Below are positions 1-12,047 of a DNA stretch of 64,000 nucleotides, piece by piece (the stretch's first letter is position 1; every line of letters begins with the position of its first letter). This stretch comes from Diphasiastrum complanatum (taxonomy: Eukaryota > Streptophyta > Lycopodiopsida > Lycopodiales > Lycopodiaceae), in contig CM055096.1 in the NCBI GenBank assembly GCA_029204225.1, positions 42,934,901 through 42,998,900 of the forward strand. Reading direction: 5' to 3'. The position numbers were made by a program, and so were the translations under genes. The notes below the pieces were generated by a model. The model searched no databases and was not told where the DNA came from. It worked only from the letters and a program-made list of their open reading frames with translations.

Positions 1-2520
1 AAAAATGCAAATGCAGAATGTTCATGCCATAATACTGAAAATGCATATCCTAATGTATCTAACTCCTAGTATAAGTGCTGTAAGTACAAGATCCACTGTG
101 AAGGAACTATTGAATGGAGATGTGAACTCTGTCAAGCTATGCGGATGAATTAGTAGTGCTAGAAGGCATTAGTAGAACAGGCAATGCACCTAATAAGAAT
201 GACATTTCATACAAACATGTACCGCCGCAGCCTTATAACCACATATGCCAACCTTGCAATACCAATGCTACTTAGCTATATACTGTTGTGGTTTGTAGAC
301 CATTCCATTGTACCGGTGGCCCAAGAATCCTATTGTATATCTTCAAAATAAACACCGCAATGCCTCTAACAATGAGATATAGAATATCAACATTATTATC
401 CTCTTGAATATGCCATCGGCATGTCCATTGTGCATGCATATGAATATTTGAATGTTGCTACCTATGTTTGGTATAAAAAGGTTAGGTCTCTCATAATGGA
501 AGAAGCATATCAATTTGATGAGCCAAGTGTCCAAAGATATGCATTAGTAGTATGGAACTCATATAGCCTAAGAGATGACAACAACCATGAATGCCAAATG
601 ACGTAATGATAGAATACAAATGGACATGTTAGTAAGAGTATGTTTCAAATTTCAATAACATCATTGGAAAGTAATAATGACCTTATGCAGGTGAAATAGA
701 AGTTGCTGATACCTAATGCATGGAGGAAGGATGTGCCCATTCCACACCAACAAGAGGAATCTATCATAATTTGATAGACAACTTTGATGTCTAATAGAAG
801 ATCCTATCTAGAATATAAGAACGCAGGTTTGTTGCACGTGAAGGAGTGCTATGCCCATTGCCAACCAAATGGACCAGAAATGTCACATGAAGATATCAGA
901 GCGAATGTACATTCCATGTCAAATCACATGTACACCAAGTGAACTTAATGATCCAACAATTCTAGAGTAATGTAGGAGTGCGTTGTACCACTATGCTTCC
1001 ACTTAGCCACTCTAAAAGAACATGTATGCTGGAGTAAATGCAAATGGCTATTCTAAGAGACCAGGCATGCCAAATGGGCTGATAGCAACTGGAGTATCGT
1101 ATCAAACCAAAATAAATGTAGTAGCAACAATAAATGTATGATGTGGTGTATAGACATTGAAAGTTATTAGTAAGGAGCATGAGTACTATTATTGATTAGC
1201 AAGAAATAGCTTAAATGCATTCCCAACTAGTCTTAGAGTAGGAATGTGGCCATTTAGAAGCAACATAAACTATCATTTGAATGTGGCACCATTAAAACCA
1301 TTGTGGAAAGTCAGTAATCAAGGTAACAAGACTGTTCTACATATTAAATTGCACGAACATCGACATTTTTACCAACCACTAGAGGACCATGTATCTCTAC
1401 TTGATATGTAGGACTACAACTTGTAGACATCATACAGTAATGGATCTCTAATGCTTGCATAGCAACTTGTAACCCATCGGCTCAAAACATGGGCTGCATG
1501 ACATATATTGCCTGTCTTCATTGCATTCAGAAGATTGTACATATAGTAACCCATCTCTGATCCACGACATGTAAGATGCTTCACTGTCTCATTTGAATGA
1601 AAATCTGTTTCTTGTGAAGATTCTTATACAAGAATCTCATGTTTTATACCATATCTCTAGAATCTGTGATCCACGACCTATAAGATGCTCCTCTGTCTCA
1701 TTTGAATGAAAATCTGTTTCTTTTAAAGACTCTTATACAAGAGAGAAAGTGAGAAAAAAATGCTATTTTCCTTTTCCTTTTGGAGGAATTTTCGAGGAAA
1801 GAGAGGTAGATCCATTTCTGGGGGTGGGAGCCAACACTACGAATCTGATAATCCTGACTTTGACAGTAGAAAAGTTTGATTTTGCACAATCACAGGAAAA
1901 AAGCAAAAACACTCATAATTTCTAAAAGAGTTGGCAAATCCCTACGAAATTTTTACAGCCCACCATTATTGGTACTGGATCGCTGCCTTGCAAGGTTTCA
2001 GCCACAAAAATTCCATAGAAATCTGCTAATTTGGGCCAAAAATAAACCAATTTTTGAACTTTTGGAATTGCAGCCTCAAAATTTTTTCATGTCTTGTCTG
2101 TTCTGACCAACATTTTGCATGAGGATCCTGAGAGGGGGAGCAACCTACTGCAGTCCATCACATATTGTGTTGCAGCCCCGAATTTCTGATCATTTTCCAA
2201 CCCTTCATATTTTCATAGTCTGTCTTCAGGCTCTTTTTCAGCAATTTTCGAGCAGTTTCAACGCAATCTCTTGGTGGATTTCACACCATTTGTCTTGTCA
2301 AATTGCAGCCAGCAAGGAAGTTTTGATCCTATTATATGGTTTATTTCCAGGAAACTTACTTCCTTCTGCATTTTACAGTTTGTTCTAAGCCTTGCTTAAA
2401 CACTCTGTGTATATCTTCTGCAACATTTTGTTTAGATGTTCAAATGAAGTCACCTTCTCTTGTTCAACCTTCACCTCTTATACATTCTCCACCTAGAGGT
2501 AGTCCAATAGTATCTTGAGG
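1..2520. other. AT-rich intergenic DNA, no gene recognised
   Basis: I see no convincing coding region, RNA gene or element boundary. The short open frames (60-90 codons) on both strands carry no motif I recognise. The only clear structure is a local duplication at 1559-1743, listed separately. From about 1.9 kb the sequence may be the leader of the gag remnant that follows, but no LTR or primer-binding site is visible. Confidence 0.5.
1559..1743. repeat. Imperfect local duplication, about 76 bp x2
   Basis: Two copies of a segment beginning GATCCACGAC lie at about 1559-1634 and 1668-1743, a period of 109 bp. Both contain GTCTCATTTGAATGAAAATC and end CTTATACAAG. The copies differ at a handful of positions and are separated by about 33 bp of unrelated sequence. 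Confidence 0.8.
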
Positions 2521-2529
2521 ACCTGAGCC

Positions 2530-3325
2530 TGAGACTCCATGCTTGGATATGCAGGATTGCATGTCGGCCATGGAACTTACTCTCGCCAATCTCGAGAAGG
2601 CTATCACGCGATCAAGGAAGTTCTCTGATTGGTACACAACTAGTGGATGTAACTGTTAATACACCTTTCGCTTCACAAGCTTCTTCTTCTCATCTTCCTT
2701 ATCAATTGCCTAGTGTTCTGTATCTTAATGATAAGGATGTGACCCCACGTTATGCAGGCACATTACAACAATGTATAGCAAATTATGTGGATCAATGGTT
2801 CCACAAGTGGGAGTGCTATTTTGAACTACGACAAGTATCCATGGATGAGGTATGGCACATTAAGTGAGCCACTTATCAGTTGCAGTTTGTTGCTGACCGT
2901 TGGTTGCAGCAAGTTCAGACTATGATAGAGAATCCCACAACCTAGGTTGACTTTACGAGGTTATTTTGAGCCTAGTTATCTCACTGCATGAGCATTTGTT
3001 GGCCACTGATGCATGGTTGTTACTTAGACAAAGAAACAATTCTGCACAGGTTTATGCATATCAGTATCGTGAGGTATTGATGAAAATCCCAGGAGAAATA
3101 AATACATGGTTGAAAATCCATAAATCCATCTTTGGATTGAAGGAGGAATTGCATCCTCTAGTGTTTAACGAATTCTACAAGACATTGGAACAAAACATAT
3201 CCAAAGCTCTTATTTATAAGGGCGGGCCTAACAGTACGGTTCTAACAAAGATTATAGTCCCTCACGTACTAGGTGGGCATTTGACCAATTGGTCTTACAA
3301 GAGAAAGAAAAAGCTGAAGCTGAGG

Positions 3326-3327
<2 letters not shown>
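2530..3327 (+). pseudogene. Decayed Ty3/gypsy-type gag remnant
   Basis: Read across frames, this stretch keeps the pattern of a retrotransposon gag: a short helical N-terminus (MSAMELTLANLEKAI), then QWFHKWECYFEL, QLQFVADRWLQQV and a following helix with VYAYQYREVLMKIPGE. This matches the order of the Retrotrans_gag domain, including the W-rich centre. In-frame stops (for example after EVWHIK near 2866 and after the NPTT segment near 2944) and a frame change near 2965 show it is dead. It ends in a CT microsatellite. No PR, RT or integrase follows. Gag assignment is by pattern only; moderate confidence. Confidence 0.5.

Positions 3328-3397
<70 letters not shown>
3328..3397. repeat. (CT)n microsatellite, 70 bp
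   Basis: An uninterrupted CT run. Open frames through it encode only Leu-Ser or Glu-Arg dipeptides and are artefacts. Confidence 0.98.
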
Positions 3398-3400
<3 letters not shown>

Positions 3401-4679
3401 AACTCATAAGAAACAATCTTATATTGCTTGTTGAGATGACTAATAGGCCAACTTATGGTATCTGTAACCACAACTTGTATTTTTTTCCAGAACAAAAAAG
3501 CTTGATTTTTGATGTAGAATCAAAAAGCTTGTACCAATAAGTGAGTTAATGTGATAGATACTTTATGTTTACATATGCTAACTTTTTTTTTCTTTTGCAA
3601 TTGCAGCTTCTTGCGAAATATTTTGAAATGAGCAATGAAAGTGGACACAAGCCTATTATAATGTTCCTTGAAGATGTGGCCTTGGTTGCAGGAACAGATC
3701 AACGACAACAGGTTATAATTATGCCTTTTTGTGCTTAGGTATAAGAAGTTTTTTGAATCTTGGACCTTTAGTTTTTTTTGCATGCAAATGGGTTGCAAGG
3801 GCTTGAAGCCCAGCTAACTTTTTTGGAGAAACACGTTTGATATTGAAATGCCCCTCTTTAGAGTGACACCAGGTCCAATGAGATGTAGCTAGACACGATC
3901 CCCACAAAATTTGCACTTCCACCTTCTAGATCCTCCCTCACTTGAAAAAGAGCTTTCAACACTGACTTCATCCCACCACTCTGAGGCTTTATCCTATTTT
4001 TGCCTAGAGGTTCCAGTTTGAGCTTCTGCCAAAGATAAATATTGAGGACTATTGAGTCTAGAGCCAACTCGCCAAGTACCTTCGAAGTTTTAAGTTGAAC
4101 CTTCAAATTCTATAATGTGACTGGCTGTAAGCAACATGCCTTGATTTTTATGGTTCAACAGGAACACACATTCCCAACAGGGCATGGCAATTTTTCATAG
4201 CCTTCTTTTTTTTCTCTTTTTAGATGGGAATGGGACATACAAGTGTTTGGGAATTCGTGTTTCCGACTTTTGGAACATGCATTCCCTTGTTCTAGAATGC
4301 CTAAGAACCTGTGTTTCCGTGTCACTATGACAGAGAGAGAAAGAAAGAAAGCTTCATTAATGTTTGTATGAATAATCTAATCTAGTAAGACTAGATGGTA
4401 CATTTCAAGTGTGTATGAACGTTTGGAATGCATCCAAATGATACCATACTACTAGTACAATGACCATTAAAAAAAATCCTCTGTATTGAAAGTAGAACTC
4501 AAGTTATAGTTGTTGAAACTTCACCATAAAGTAGGACTAAAACCATAGAGCAGTAGACGATTTGGTGTGAATAAGTATTAAGATGTCTTATTATCTATCA
4601 ACGTTGATCTGTAAAGTAGGCTGTAATAGTCCATGTGGAACTAATTGGCACTAGCATTGTGGATGCATGTCTAAGTTGA
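3398..4679. other. Intergenic DNA, no gene recognised
   Basis: AT-rich sequence with scattered short open frames on both strands and no motif I recognise. It is the flank of the old gypsy element starting near 4680. A short purine-rich stretch (AGAGAGAAAGAAAGAAAG) lies near 4332. Confidence 0.5.
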
Positions 4680-5038
4680 GTTATGGACTTGGCTCTTTAC
4701 ATTCGCCACGTCCATTCGCATCTACTTTACCTTTACTTTTTATGCATAAGCAGGCCTTGGGCCCTATTATCCATTTTATTGACATTTAGACCATATTACC
4801 TTGGAGGGGGCCACTCTTGGAGGGCGCACTATTTTCCCTCCCAGTTGACTCTTATCCTTTGGACCCCTTTCTAGGGCTTGCTGTTGGATATAAGTAGGGC
4901 TCTAGTGTCACTTTTATTTTCAGCTTATGATATGGATCTCTCTCCTTTAGCCTCCTTAGTCTCTCTTTTTCTTGCTTTCTAGGATTAAGTCTTGCTTTTG
5001 TGCTCCTTTCTAGATTACTTGTGGATCCGTTTGTAACT
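4680..5038 (+). repeat. 5' LTR remnant of element 3
   Basis: This segment ends at a primer-binding site and contains a TATA-like GGATATAAGTAGGG near 4886, as expected for an LTR promoter. Its start is set by similarity of TTATGGACTT to the sequence just after the purine tract at 20101. The ACTATTTTCCCT motif near 4830 recurs near 25448 in the presumed 3' LTR. Boundaries are uncertain. Confidence 0.4.
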
Positions 5039-5050
5039 TGGCATCAGAGC
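5039..5050 (+). promoter_or_regulatory. Primer-binding site of element 3
   Basis: TGGCATCAGAGC differs at one position from TGGTATCAGAGC, the complement of the 3' end of plant initiator tRNA-Met, which primes minus-strand DNA synthesis in many plant LTR elements. Confidence 0.6.
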
Positions 5051-5182
5051 ACTTTCCTGAGCAAATTTTTTTTTTCCGAAGAGTGCCCATCACTATGCAT
5101 ATCTCTTTCCTCCAGCTCCATCGCTGCTTCCTCACTGTCCCTGCCCTTCCTCGCTTTTCCTCGCTGTCCCTCCCTCACTATC

Positions 5183-5540
5183 TGTAATAGATCCTAACAC
5201 CACAGTAGGGCACACACTAACTGATCCACCCAACCTTGCCTACTCCCTGATATAGAGTAAGCCCCTCCTAGCCCAGTGTGAGGACTGGTGGCATGCAACG
5301 GCCAAGTGTCGGCCACGTGTCACTGACGTGGCCGACTGCATGTCGGGATCCAACTGGGGGCCCTATCCTGCTGACAGGGTCCCTAGGCTGTGTTAGGCCC
5401 GCCATGGCTATGGACCGTGCTGGGGCACACTACTCACACCGTCTTGCCCTGTTGGTCATGTACGCTGGACACGACCCTGACTGTGGTATCTGACCTATCT
5501 GTGTTCCCTAGGGTTCGACACTGGTTACGAGCTTGTAACA
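5183..5540 (-). repeat. 3' LTR of element 1
   Basis: 358 bp, TG...CA ends. It is preceded on the minus strand by the polypurine tract and followed by target duplication CTATC at 5178-5182. Confidence 0.95.
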
Positions 5541-5553
5541 CTCCCTCCCCCTT
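5541..5553 (-). promoter_or_regulatory. Polypurine tract of element 1
   Basis: On the minus strand AAGGGGGAGGGAG lies directly next to the 3' LTR. This is the usual plus-strand DNA priming site. Confidence 0.85.
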
Positions 5554-8500
5554 AAGAACCGTCTTGGTCCTCTAAGACAAAGTCTGGGAAAAATCTTGCA
5601 AAGGACGCTGCCTCTTTCCCAAGTGGCATTCTCAACATGCTGATCATTCCACTTAACCAGATGTTCTCGGTATAGAGTATGACGAGTCTGCGTCTCTCTA
5701 CTATCAAGAATCTCCTCTGGTGAGAATCCAATGGGAGAACTAGAACACTGTCCCCTACCAGATTGTCTGATCTGGTTAAGGCTTTTCGTAACTGACTTAC
5801 ATGAAAGACTGGAAAAACCTTACTGCTGTGTGCGGGTTCTAGTTCATAGGTGACCTCGCCTAGTCTCCTACTGATGGTAAAGGGACCACAATACCTTGGA
5901 GACAACTTAGCACACACTCCTGATTTGAGGGTTTTAGAGTCAACTGGGACTCTCAAGTAGACTTTCTCACCAGTGGAGAACTGCACTTCCCGTCTGTGTG
6001 GATCTGCATAATGCTTGGCTCGATCCTGGGACTGCCTAATGCTACGCTTAGCATGTTCTATCATCTGGTTTAGGTCCTCTAAAAAGTTTCTGGCTGCTTC
6101 AACTTTTTCTTGTTTAAACCCTACAGCTGTGGGTGAGCGTGGCTGAAAACCGTACATCAGCATAAATGGGCTGTATCCCGTAGCTGAATGTTTGGTACTA
6201 TTGTAAGCAAACTCTAATATCGAGAGATACTCCTCCCAATTTGTCTGCTTCTTGCTGACGTATGCACATAGCATATCCTCCAACACTTGATTTACCCTCT
6301 CTGTTTGACCGTCCGTCTGTGGATGGTTGGTGGTACTCATATTAAGTTTAGTATGGAGATGATGGAATACTGCCCTCCAAAAATTTCCAGTAAACTTACT
6401 GTCCCGGTCGCTGACTATGCCGGAAGGTAGACCGTGCAATTTAAATAGCCCGTCTACAAACAACCTCGCTAACTCTGGAGCTCTAACGGTTGTTTTGGTC
6501 GGAATGAAATGAGCCATTTTGGTCAGACGGTCAACTGTGACCCATATAGCGTCATTACCCTTTTGGGTTTTAGGCAGGCCTACTATAAAATCCATGGAGA
6601 TACTCTCCCATTTACTAGCTGGTATTTCTAAGGGATGCAACAACCCTCCTGCCTTTAAACGCTCTGCTTTATTTACTTGACATTTCTGGCAACTAGTTAC
6701 ATACTGGTGGACGTCCTTTTTCATACTGGGCCAGAAAAATTGCCTACGAAGAAGCTCATAGGTCTTCTGTATGCTTGGGTGTCCCGCGCTAGGATTGTCA
6801 TGACATTCATATAGGACCTGCTGCCTATAATCCTCTGAATTGGGGACACATACTCTATCTCTATAGAGCAAGTACTCATCCTGAATGGAATACTGTTTCC
6901 ATTTGAATCCTTGAGTCAACTGACCCTCAACCACTGGGGTTTGCTTGGGTAATACAGGCTCAGAATCCTCAACGTCATCTGACGACGTATACTCGGACTC
7001 ATCGTCATCCTCAACGGAAGCTGCCGTATTCTTGGATGAACTGGCACCAGCCCCGAGAACTGGTTCTGGAGTCTGTAACTGTCTGCTCTGGACTGAGTTC
7101 CAGATAGTAGAGAAGAATGCATCATGCTGGCATTTCCCTCTCAAGGACTCGAGTAACTCATTACGAATCTGAGTAAAACTCAGTTCGTTTATCATAGGCA
7201 TTCTGCTAAGGGCATCTGCTACTGTATTGAATTTTCCACGTCTATATCTGATAGACATGTCAAACTCTTGCATCAACTCTGCCCAACGAGCTTTCCGGCC
7301 TCTAAGCTCAGGTTGATTGCAAAGGTATCTGAGACTCTCATGGTCTGTCAGGACCTCAAAGTTGGCACCATACAAATAATGCCTCCAAGTCTTAAGGGCA
7401 TGAACTATAGAAAAGAGTTCCTTTTCATAGGCACTGTACCTAGTCTGAGCTGGCTCGAGTTTTTTACTCTCGAAGGCAACTGGTCGTCCACCCTGAGTTA
7501 GCACAGCACCTACTGCAAAGTCGCTAGCATCTGTTTCAACCACAAATGGCTGATTGGGGTCGACGACCTTTAAAACTGGTGCTGTAGCTAAGGCGGTTTT
7601 GAGAGCATCAAAGCTCTCCTGCTGTGCGGACTCCCAAATGAACTCCTTTCCCTTCCCCTTAAGAAGATTTGTCATGGGAACTGCTATCTGAGCATATTCC
7701 TTGACAAATCGTCTGTAATATCCCGCCAAACCAAGAAAGATCTGAAGTTCCAAAATATTATGAGGTATCAGCCAATTGAGTATGGCTTTAACCTTATTTG
7801 GGTCCATCTTAATTCCATCTGAAGAGATAATGTGACCCAAATATGCTACTTCTCTAACGAAGAATTCACACTTGGATTGTTTAGCATAAAGCTTATGCTT
7901 TCTGAGCAGTTGAAACACCTTTCTGAGGTGTTTTAGATGCTCCTTCCTCGTTTTGCTGTAGACGAGGCTGTCATCTTAAAATACGACTACAAACTTACCC
8001 AAGTATGGTCTGAGGACACTGTTCATCAAGGTGATAAAGGTAGTTAGAGCATTTGTGAGCCCAAAAGGCATCACCTTAAACTCATAATGATTGTGACGAG
8101 TTCTAAAAGCTGTTTTCGAGACATCTTCCGATTTTATACGGACTTGATGATATCCCGATCTGAGGTCTATTTTGCTGAAAAATTTAGCCCCGTTGAGTTG
8201 ATCAAACAACTCGTCTGCCCGAGGCATAGGGTATTTATTCTTAATTGTGACTTTATTGAGGGCTCTATAATCTACGCAAAGACGCATAGACCCCTCTTTC
8301 TTTTTCACCAATAGGACTGGTGAGGCCCATGGTGAACTACTGGTCTGAATTTGGCCTTTCCCAAGATAATCTGTGAACTGCCTAGTTATTTCTTCATCCT
8401 CTGTTCGGCTGACCCGATACGGAGGTTTAGAAACAGGTGCTGTACCTGGTACTAGGTTTATTACATGATCTACCTCTCTGCTAGGTGGTAAATCATGTGG

Positions 8501-8620
8501 CAAATCTTCAGGAAAAACATCTTTAAATTTAGACAATAAAGTTTCTAATTTACTGATTTTCTGCTGAATAGAACTGGAAGTAGAAACTTCAGGAATAAAC
8601 TGAAACATCATGTTTCCCAT
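5552..8620 (-). pseudogene. Element 1 pol: RT, RNase H, integrase, chromodomain
   Basis: One minus-strand frame from 8620 to 5552 is broken only by a TAA at about 7975. [21 protein letters not shown] and [11 protein letters not shown] are present, and the stop falls immediately before the DD of the catalytic F-x-DD motif (VVVF-stop-DDSLVYS). Downstream: RNase H with [14 protein letters not shown] and [11 protein letters not shown]; the integrase zinc finger (H-x-H with CQKCQ) near residue 375 of the second open part; integrase D, D, E in [19 protein letters not shown] and [11 protein letters not shown]. The chromodomain ([16 protein letters not shown]) is read in a shifted frame near 5690-5610, so the C-terminus is also damaged. 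In an intact member this polyprotein would be cleaved by the protease to make and integrate cDNA. Family assignment is firm; activity is unlikely. Confidence 0.93.
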
Positions 8621-8624
8621 GCAA

Positions 8625-9536
8625 CTAGATCTCTCGGCCTTTATGTTGAAAGCTGAGGGTGTTCTCCTGATAGTTTTTGTGGAGGGAAGGTCCTAAATTG
8701 TAGAGCCAATCTCTCCCGAGAGCAATGTCTGTGCGATCTAGGTGCATTATCTGAAAGTTTATTTCATCTTGGTACCCCTGAATACCAAGATTCAATTTAC
8801 TTACTATAGTTTCCCATATTTTTTTATCTTCACCTTTGGCTAATGAAACTATGTATCTATGCTGACTAGGTACTTCTGGTAGTTTAAGCTTTTTAACCAG
8901 GGTGTAGTTGATGAAATTATGGGTTGCCCCATCATCAAGCATAATTCTTACTGACTGGTTACCAACTTTCCCATGCATACATACTAGGTCATGGGGCCCA
9001 AAGCTGAAGGGTCTCGCTAGCATTGCAGAGGTCAGCTGGCAACAATGTTTATGATCTTCATGATACACTTTGATCTCGGAAGCTGCCGAGTAACTGGGAA
9101 AACATAGAGTCTGAACAAGATGAACTTGTTTTTTATCTTTCTTATCTTTTTTAGTGAAAGGCCCCTTGGGACACTATCTGACTGTGTGTCCCTTGCCCAT
9201 ACACACAAAGCACAAACGTTCTTGTTTGGCTTTCTCAAAATCATCTGGTTCTAAGGGCTGTATGAGTGAAGGGCGTTTCTGAGGAGCTTCACTTTTAAAT
9301 TTATCTTGATTCTTTCTTTTTAAAAATTTCTTCTTAAATTGAAAGTCTTTCTGAGAAGGCTGCTTAGAAAGTGGCTGCTGTCTCGCCTTGGTAACCAGTT
9401 CGTCGAGTTCTTCGGCGAACTGTTCCTGTTCTTCCAATTCCATGGGTTCCTTCCCTTTACTGTAAGCCAAGGCTTCTGTTTCAAGTTCGTCGAAGCCTCT
9501 CTCCGGGGGTTGATCAGGTCCCTGAGGAGTGGTCAT
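8625..9536 (-). pseudogene. Element 1 gag-protease with gag core deleted
   Basis: ATG at 9536 begins MTTPQGPDQP, the start also seen in element 2. The frame runs through the acidic N-terminus, then jumps from ELVTK straight to ARQQPL. Element 2 has about 240 residues between these points, including the whole Retrotrans_gag core, so that core is deleted here. The zinc knuckle follows (CFVCMGKGHTVR), then a TAG where element 2 has CAG. The frame continues to a retropepsin-like segment with LDDGATHNFINYTL as the likely catalytic motif and ends at 8625, out of frame with pol. The product could not form a normal capsid. Confidence 0.88.
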
Positions 9537-10417
9537 CTTCGGAACTGAAAGAGAGCTACCTTAACTTCTGAAGGAAAAAAAGTCTAAAAGACTAATTTAC
9601 AACTGTACAAGGGAAAGGAAAGATGACTTAGCTGTTTCTGAGGACTGTACTTCCAAAGAAATTACGAAGAGGAACCCTTTTAGCTCTTTTCCCCAAGATT
9701 TCAGACCTATTGTTCCGGAAAATGCGTTTGAAGCTTCAAAATGGTGCCAAATTTCCCTGTTCTTGAGTTGAGTAGCTGACTGATCTGATTTCAGGTGTGG
9801 GGCTTCAACAAACTGAGTAAAAACCGGAATTTTACAACAAAAAATCCGGAATTCTTTGTATCCCTGCCCTCGCTGGCTGGACAGCAACCTATCTGGCCCG
9901 ATTATCTGAAATTTAAGGCCCAAAACTTGTTTGAATTTCTGATCTGACTTCAGGAAGTAGGTCGCTGGTCTGTGGCAATCTAGTTTGAAGTTCAAACTAC
10001 TAAAAAATCCTCACAAACAATGATGAAAAATCAATTTTTCACCTCCCTGTCCAGCGCTGACCCTGCCACTCTATTCTGATTAGAACTTACTCTAATCTAC
10101 TCAGAACTTGCTACAATTTTCAGTGCCTAGCTATACAGCGATGGATCTGCCCATCTTTTTCCCTTGAAATTCCGCTCAGATAACTCGGAATTCTACTGAA
10201 ATTGCCTGGTCAGATAGCTGTCTCTTCAGCGATGGATCTGTCTTAGAAATCTAACTCATATTCCAACTAAAAGGAAGATGATTCAACAGAGATCTTCATA
10301 GTAGAAAGCTACTCCTCCAGCGCTGGATCTGTCGCTCCTATTTACCAAAGTTTTAAGAGATTCTGAGCACTCTCTCTACTTTCTCCCTGCTGCTACTTAG
10401 CTGCCAAAGATGGAGAT
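9537..10417 (-). other. Untranslated leader of element 1
   Basis: This lies between the primer-binding site and gag and has no coding motif. It carries several copies of a CAGCG(A/C)TGGATCTG motif (near 10137, 10225 and 10319) and is clearly homologous to the element 2 leader at 11174-12047. Confidence 0.8.
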
Positions 10418-10430
10418 GGCTCTGATACCA
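10418..10430 (-). promoter_or_regulatory. Primer-binding site of element 1
   Basis: Minus strand TGGTATCAGAGCC, one base from the 5' LTR, matches the complement of the initiator tRNA-Met 3' end. Confidence 0.92.
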
Positions 10431-10431
10431 G

Positions 10432-10789
10432 TGTAATAGATCCTAACACCACAGTAGGGCAGACACTAACTGATCCACCCAACCTTGCCTACTCCCTGAT
10501 ATAGAGTAAGCCCCTCCTAGCCCAGTGTGAGGACTGGTAGCATGCAACTGCCAAGTGTCGGCCACGTGTCACTGACGTGGCCAACTGCACGTCGGGACCC
10601 AACTGGGGGCCCTATCCTGCTGAGAGGGTTCCTAGGCTGTGTTAGGCCCGCCATGGCTATGGACCGTGCTGGGGCACACTACTCACACTGTCTTGCCCTG
10701 TTGGTCATGTACGCTGGACACGACCCTGACTATGGTATCTGACCTATCTGTGTTCCCTAGGGTTCGGCACTGGTTACGAGCTCGTAACA
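10432..10789 (-). repeat. 5' LTR of element 1
   Basis: 358 bp, the same length as the 3' LTR. It ends on the plus strand with GAGCTCGTAACA and is followed by target duplication CTATC. Confidence 0.95.
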
Positions 10790-10888
10790 CTATCCCTTCC
10801 CTCGCTCCCTACCCTCCCTCGCTGTCCCTCCTTGACCCCCCTCGCTGTTCCTTGACCCCCCGCTCTTCTCCTTCTCTCCCTACCCTCG

Positions 10889-11159
10889 TGTTACGAGCTT
10901 GTAACCAGTGCCGAACCCTAGAGAACACAGATAGGTCAGATACCACAGTCAGGGTCGTGTCCAGCATACATGAGCAGGATAGGGCCCCCAGTTGGGTCCC
11001 GACGTGCAATCGGCCACGTCAGTGCCACGTGGCCGACATTTGGTAGTAGCATGCTACCAGTCCTCACACTGGGCTAGGAGGGGCTTACTCTATATCAGGG
11101 AGTAGGCAAGGGGTGGATCAGTTAGTGTTTGCCCTACTGTGGTGTTAGGATCTATTACA
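10889..11159 (+). repeat. 5' LTR of element 2, internally deleted
   Basis: TG...CA ends (TGTTACGAGC to TCTATTACA). Compared with the other three LTRs of this family it lacks about 87 bp after GTACATGA, which removes the segment with CCCAGCACGGTCCATAG. Confidence 0.93.
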
Positions 11160-11160
11160 C

Positions 11161-11173
11161 TGGTATTAGAGCC
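11161..11173 (+). promoter_or_regulatory. Primer-binding site of element 2
   Basis: TGGTATTAGAGCC, one mismatch to the tRNA-Met-complementary site of element 1, one base from the LTR. Confidence 0.88.
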
Positions 11174-12047
11174 ATCTCCATCCTAGGGAACTCAGTTTTC
11201 AGCAGTGGAGAAAGTAGCTAGATTGCTCAGAACTTTTTCAAGTTCTCAGAAAGAAATAGAGGAGGAGACTCGCTGTAGGAACAGTCTCCTAATGAGGAAA
11301 TCTTGGTGGATTTACTTGCTTTTTTGACAGAATCTAAACCAGAATTCAGGGGTAGTTCCATCGCTGCAAAATCAGATAATTACTTCTGAATGTTATCTGA
11401 GCGGAATTTCAAGAGAAAAAGATGGGCAGATCCATCGCTGTATAGACAGCCCTCAACTCTGAAATTTGTATGAAGTTTTGAGTAGATTAGAGCAAGTTCT
11501 AATCTGAATTAGTGTAGCAGGGTCAGCGTTGGACAGGGAGGAGAAAAGGTGAAAGTTCATCCCTGTTTGTTGAGAATTCTCAGGAGTTTGAGCTTCAAAC
11601 TTACTTGCTACAGACCAGCGACCTACATGCTTGGGTCAAATCGGAGATTTGAGGTGATTTTAGAGCTGTAAATTGGACAAATCGTGCCGGATAGGTTGCT
11701 GTCCAACTAGCGAGGGCAGGGACTTCAAAAATTCCGGATTTCTTTTTGTAAATTTCCGGGTTTTACTTGGTTTGTTGGAGCCCCACACCTGAAATCAGAT
11801 CAGTTAGCTACTCAACTCAAGAACCGGGAAATTTGGCACCGTTTTGAAGCTTCAAACTGGCATTTTCCGGGACAGCAGGTTTGAAATCTTGGGTAAAAGA
11901 GCTGAGAGGGTTCCTCTTCATTCTTTCTTTGGAAGTACAGTCCTCAGAAACAGCTAAGTCATCTTTCCTTTCCCTTGTACAGTTGTAAATTAGTGTTTTA
12001 GTCTTTTTTCCTTCAGAAGTTAAGGTAGCTCTCTTTCAGTTCCGAAG
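11174..12047 (+). other. Untranslated leader of element 2
   Basis: No coding motif. It is homologous to the element 1 leader along most of its length, including the repeated TGGATCTG/CAGATCCATCGCTG-like motifs, and ends at the gag ATG at 12048. Confidence 0.8.

Larger units (their letters stand above)
5183..10789 (-). mobile_element. Element 1: Ty3/gypsy chromovirus, minus strand, with target duplication
   Basis: Two 358-bp LTRs (5183-5540 and 10432-10789) bound the element. Read on the minus strand each starts TGTTACGAGC and ends GATCTATTACA. The 5-bp sequence CTATC flanks the element on both sides (5178-5182 and 10790-10794) as a perfect target-site duplication. Inside are a tRNA-Met primer-binding site, an 880-bp leader, a gag with a large central deletion, protease, a nearly continuous RT-RNase H-integrase-chromodomain frame, and a polypurine tract. 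The LTRs differ at about a dozen of 358 positions by eye, so the insertion is moderately young. It sits in the leader of element 3. Confidence 0.95.

Noticed and set aside
5278-5575. Open frames inside LTRs of elements 1 and 2 that recur at each LTR
   Set aside because: They recur only because the LTRs are repeated; they lack any protein motif and overlap promoter sequence.
6945-7501. Plus-strand open frames within element 1
   Set aside because: They are antisense shadows of the minus-strand pol frame.
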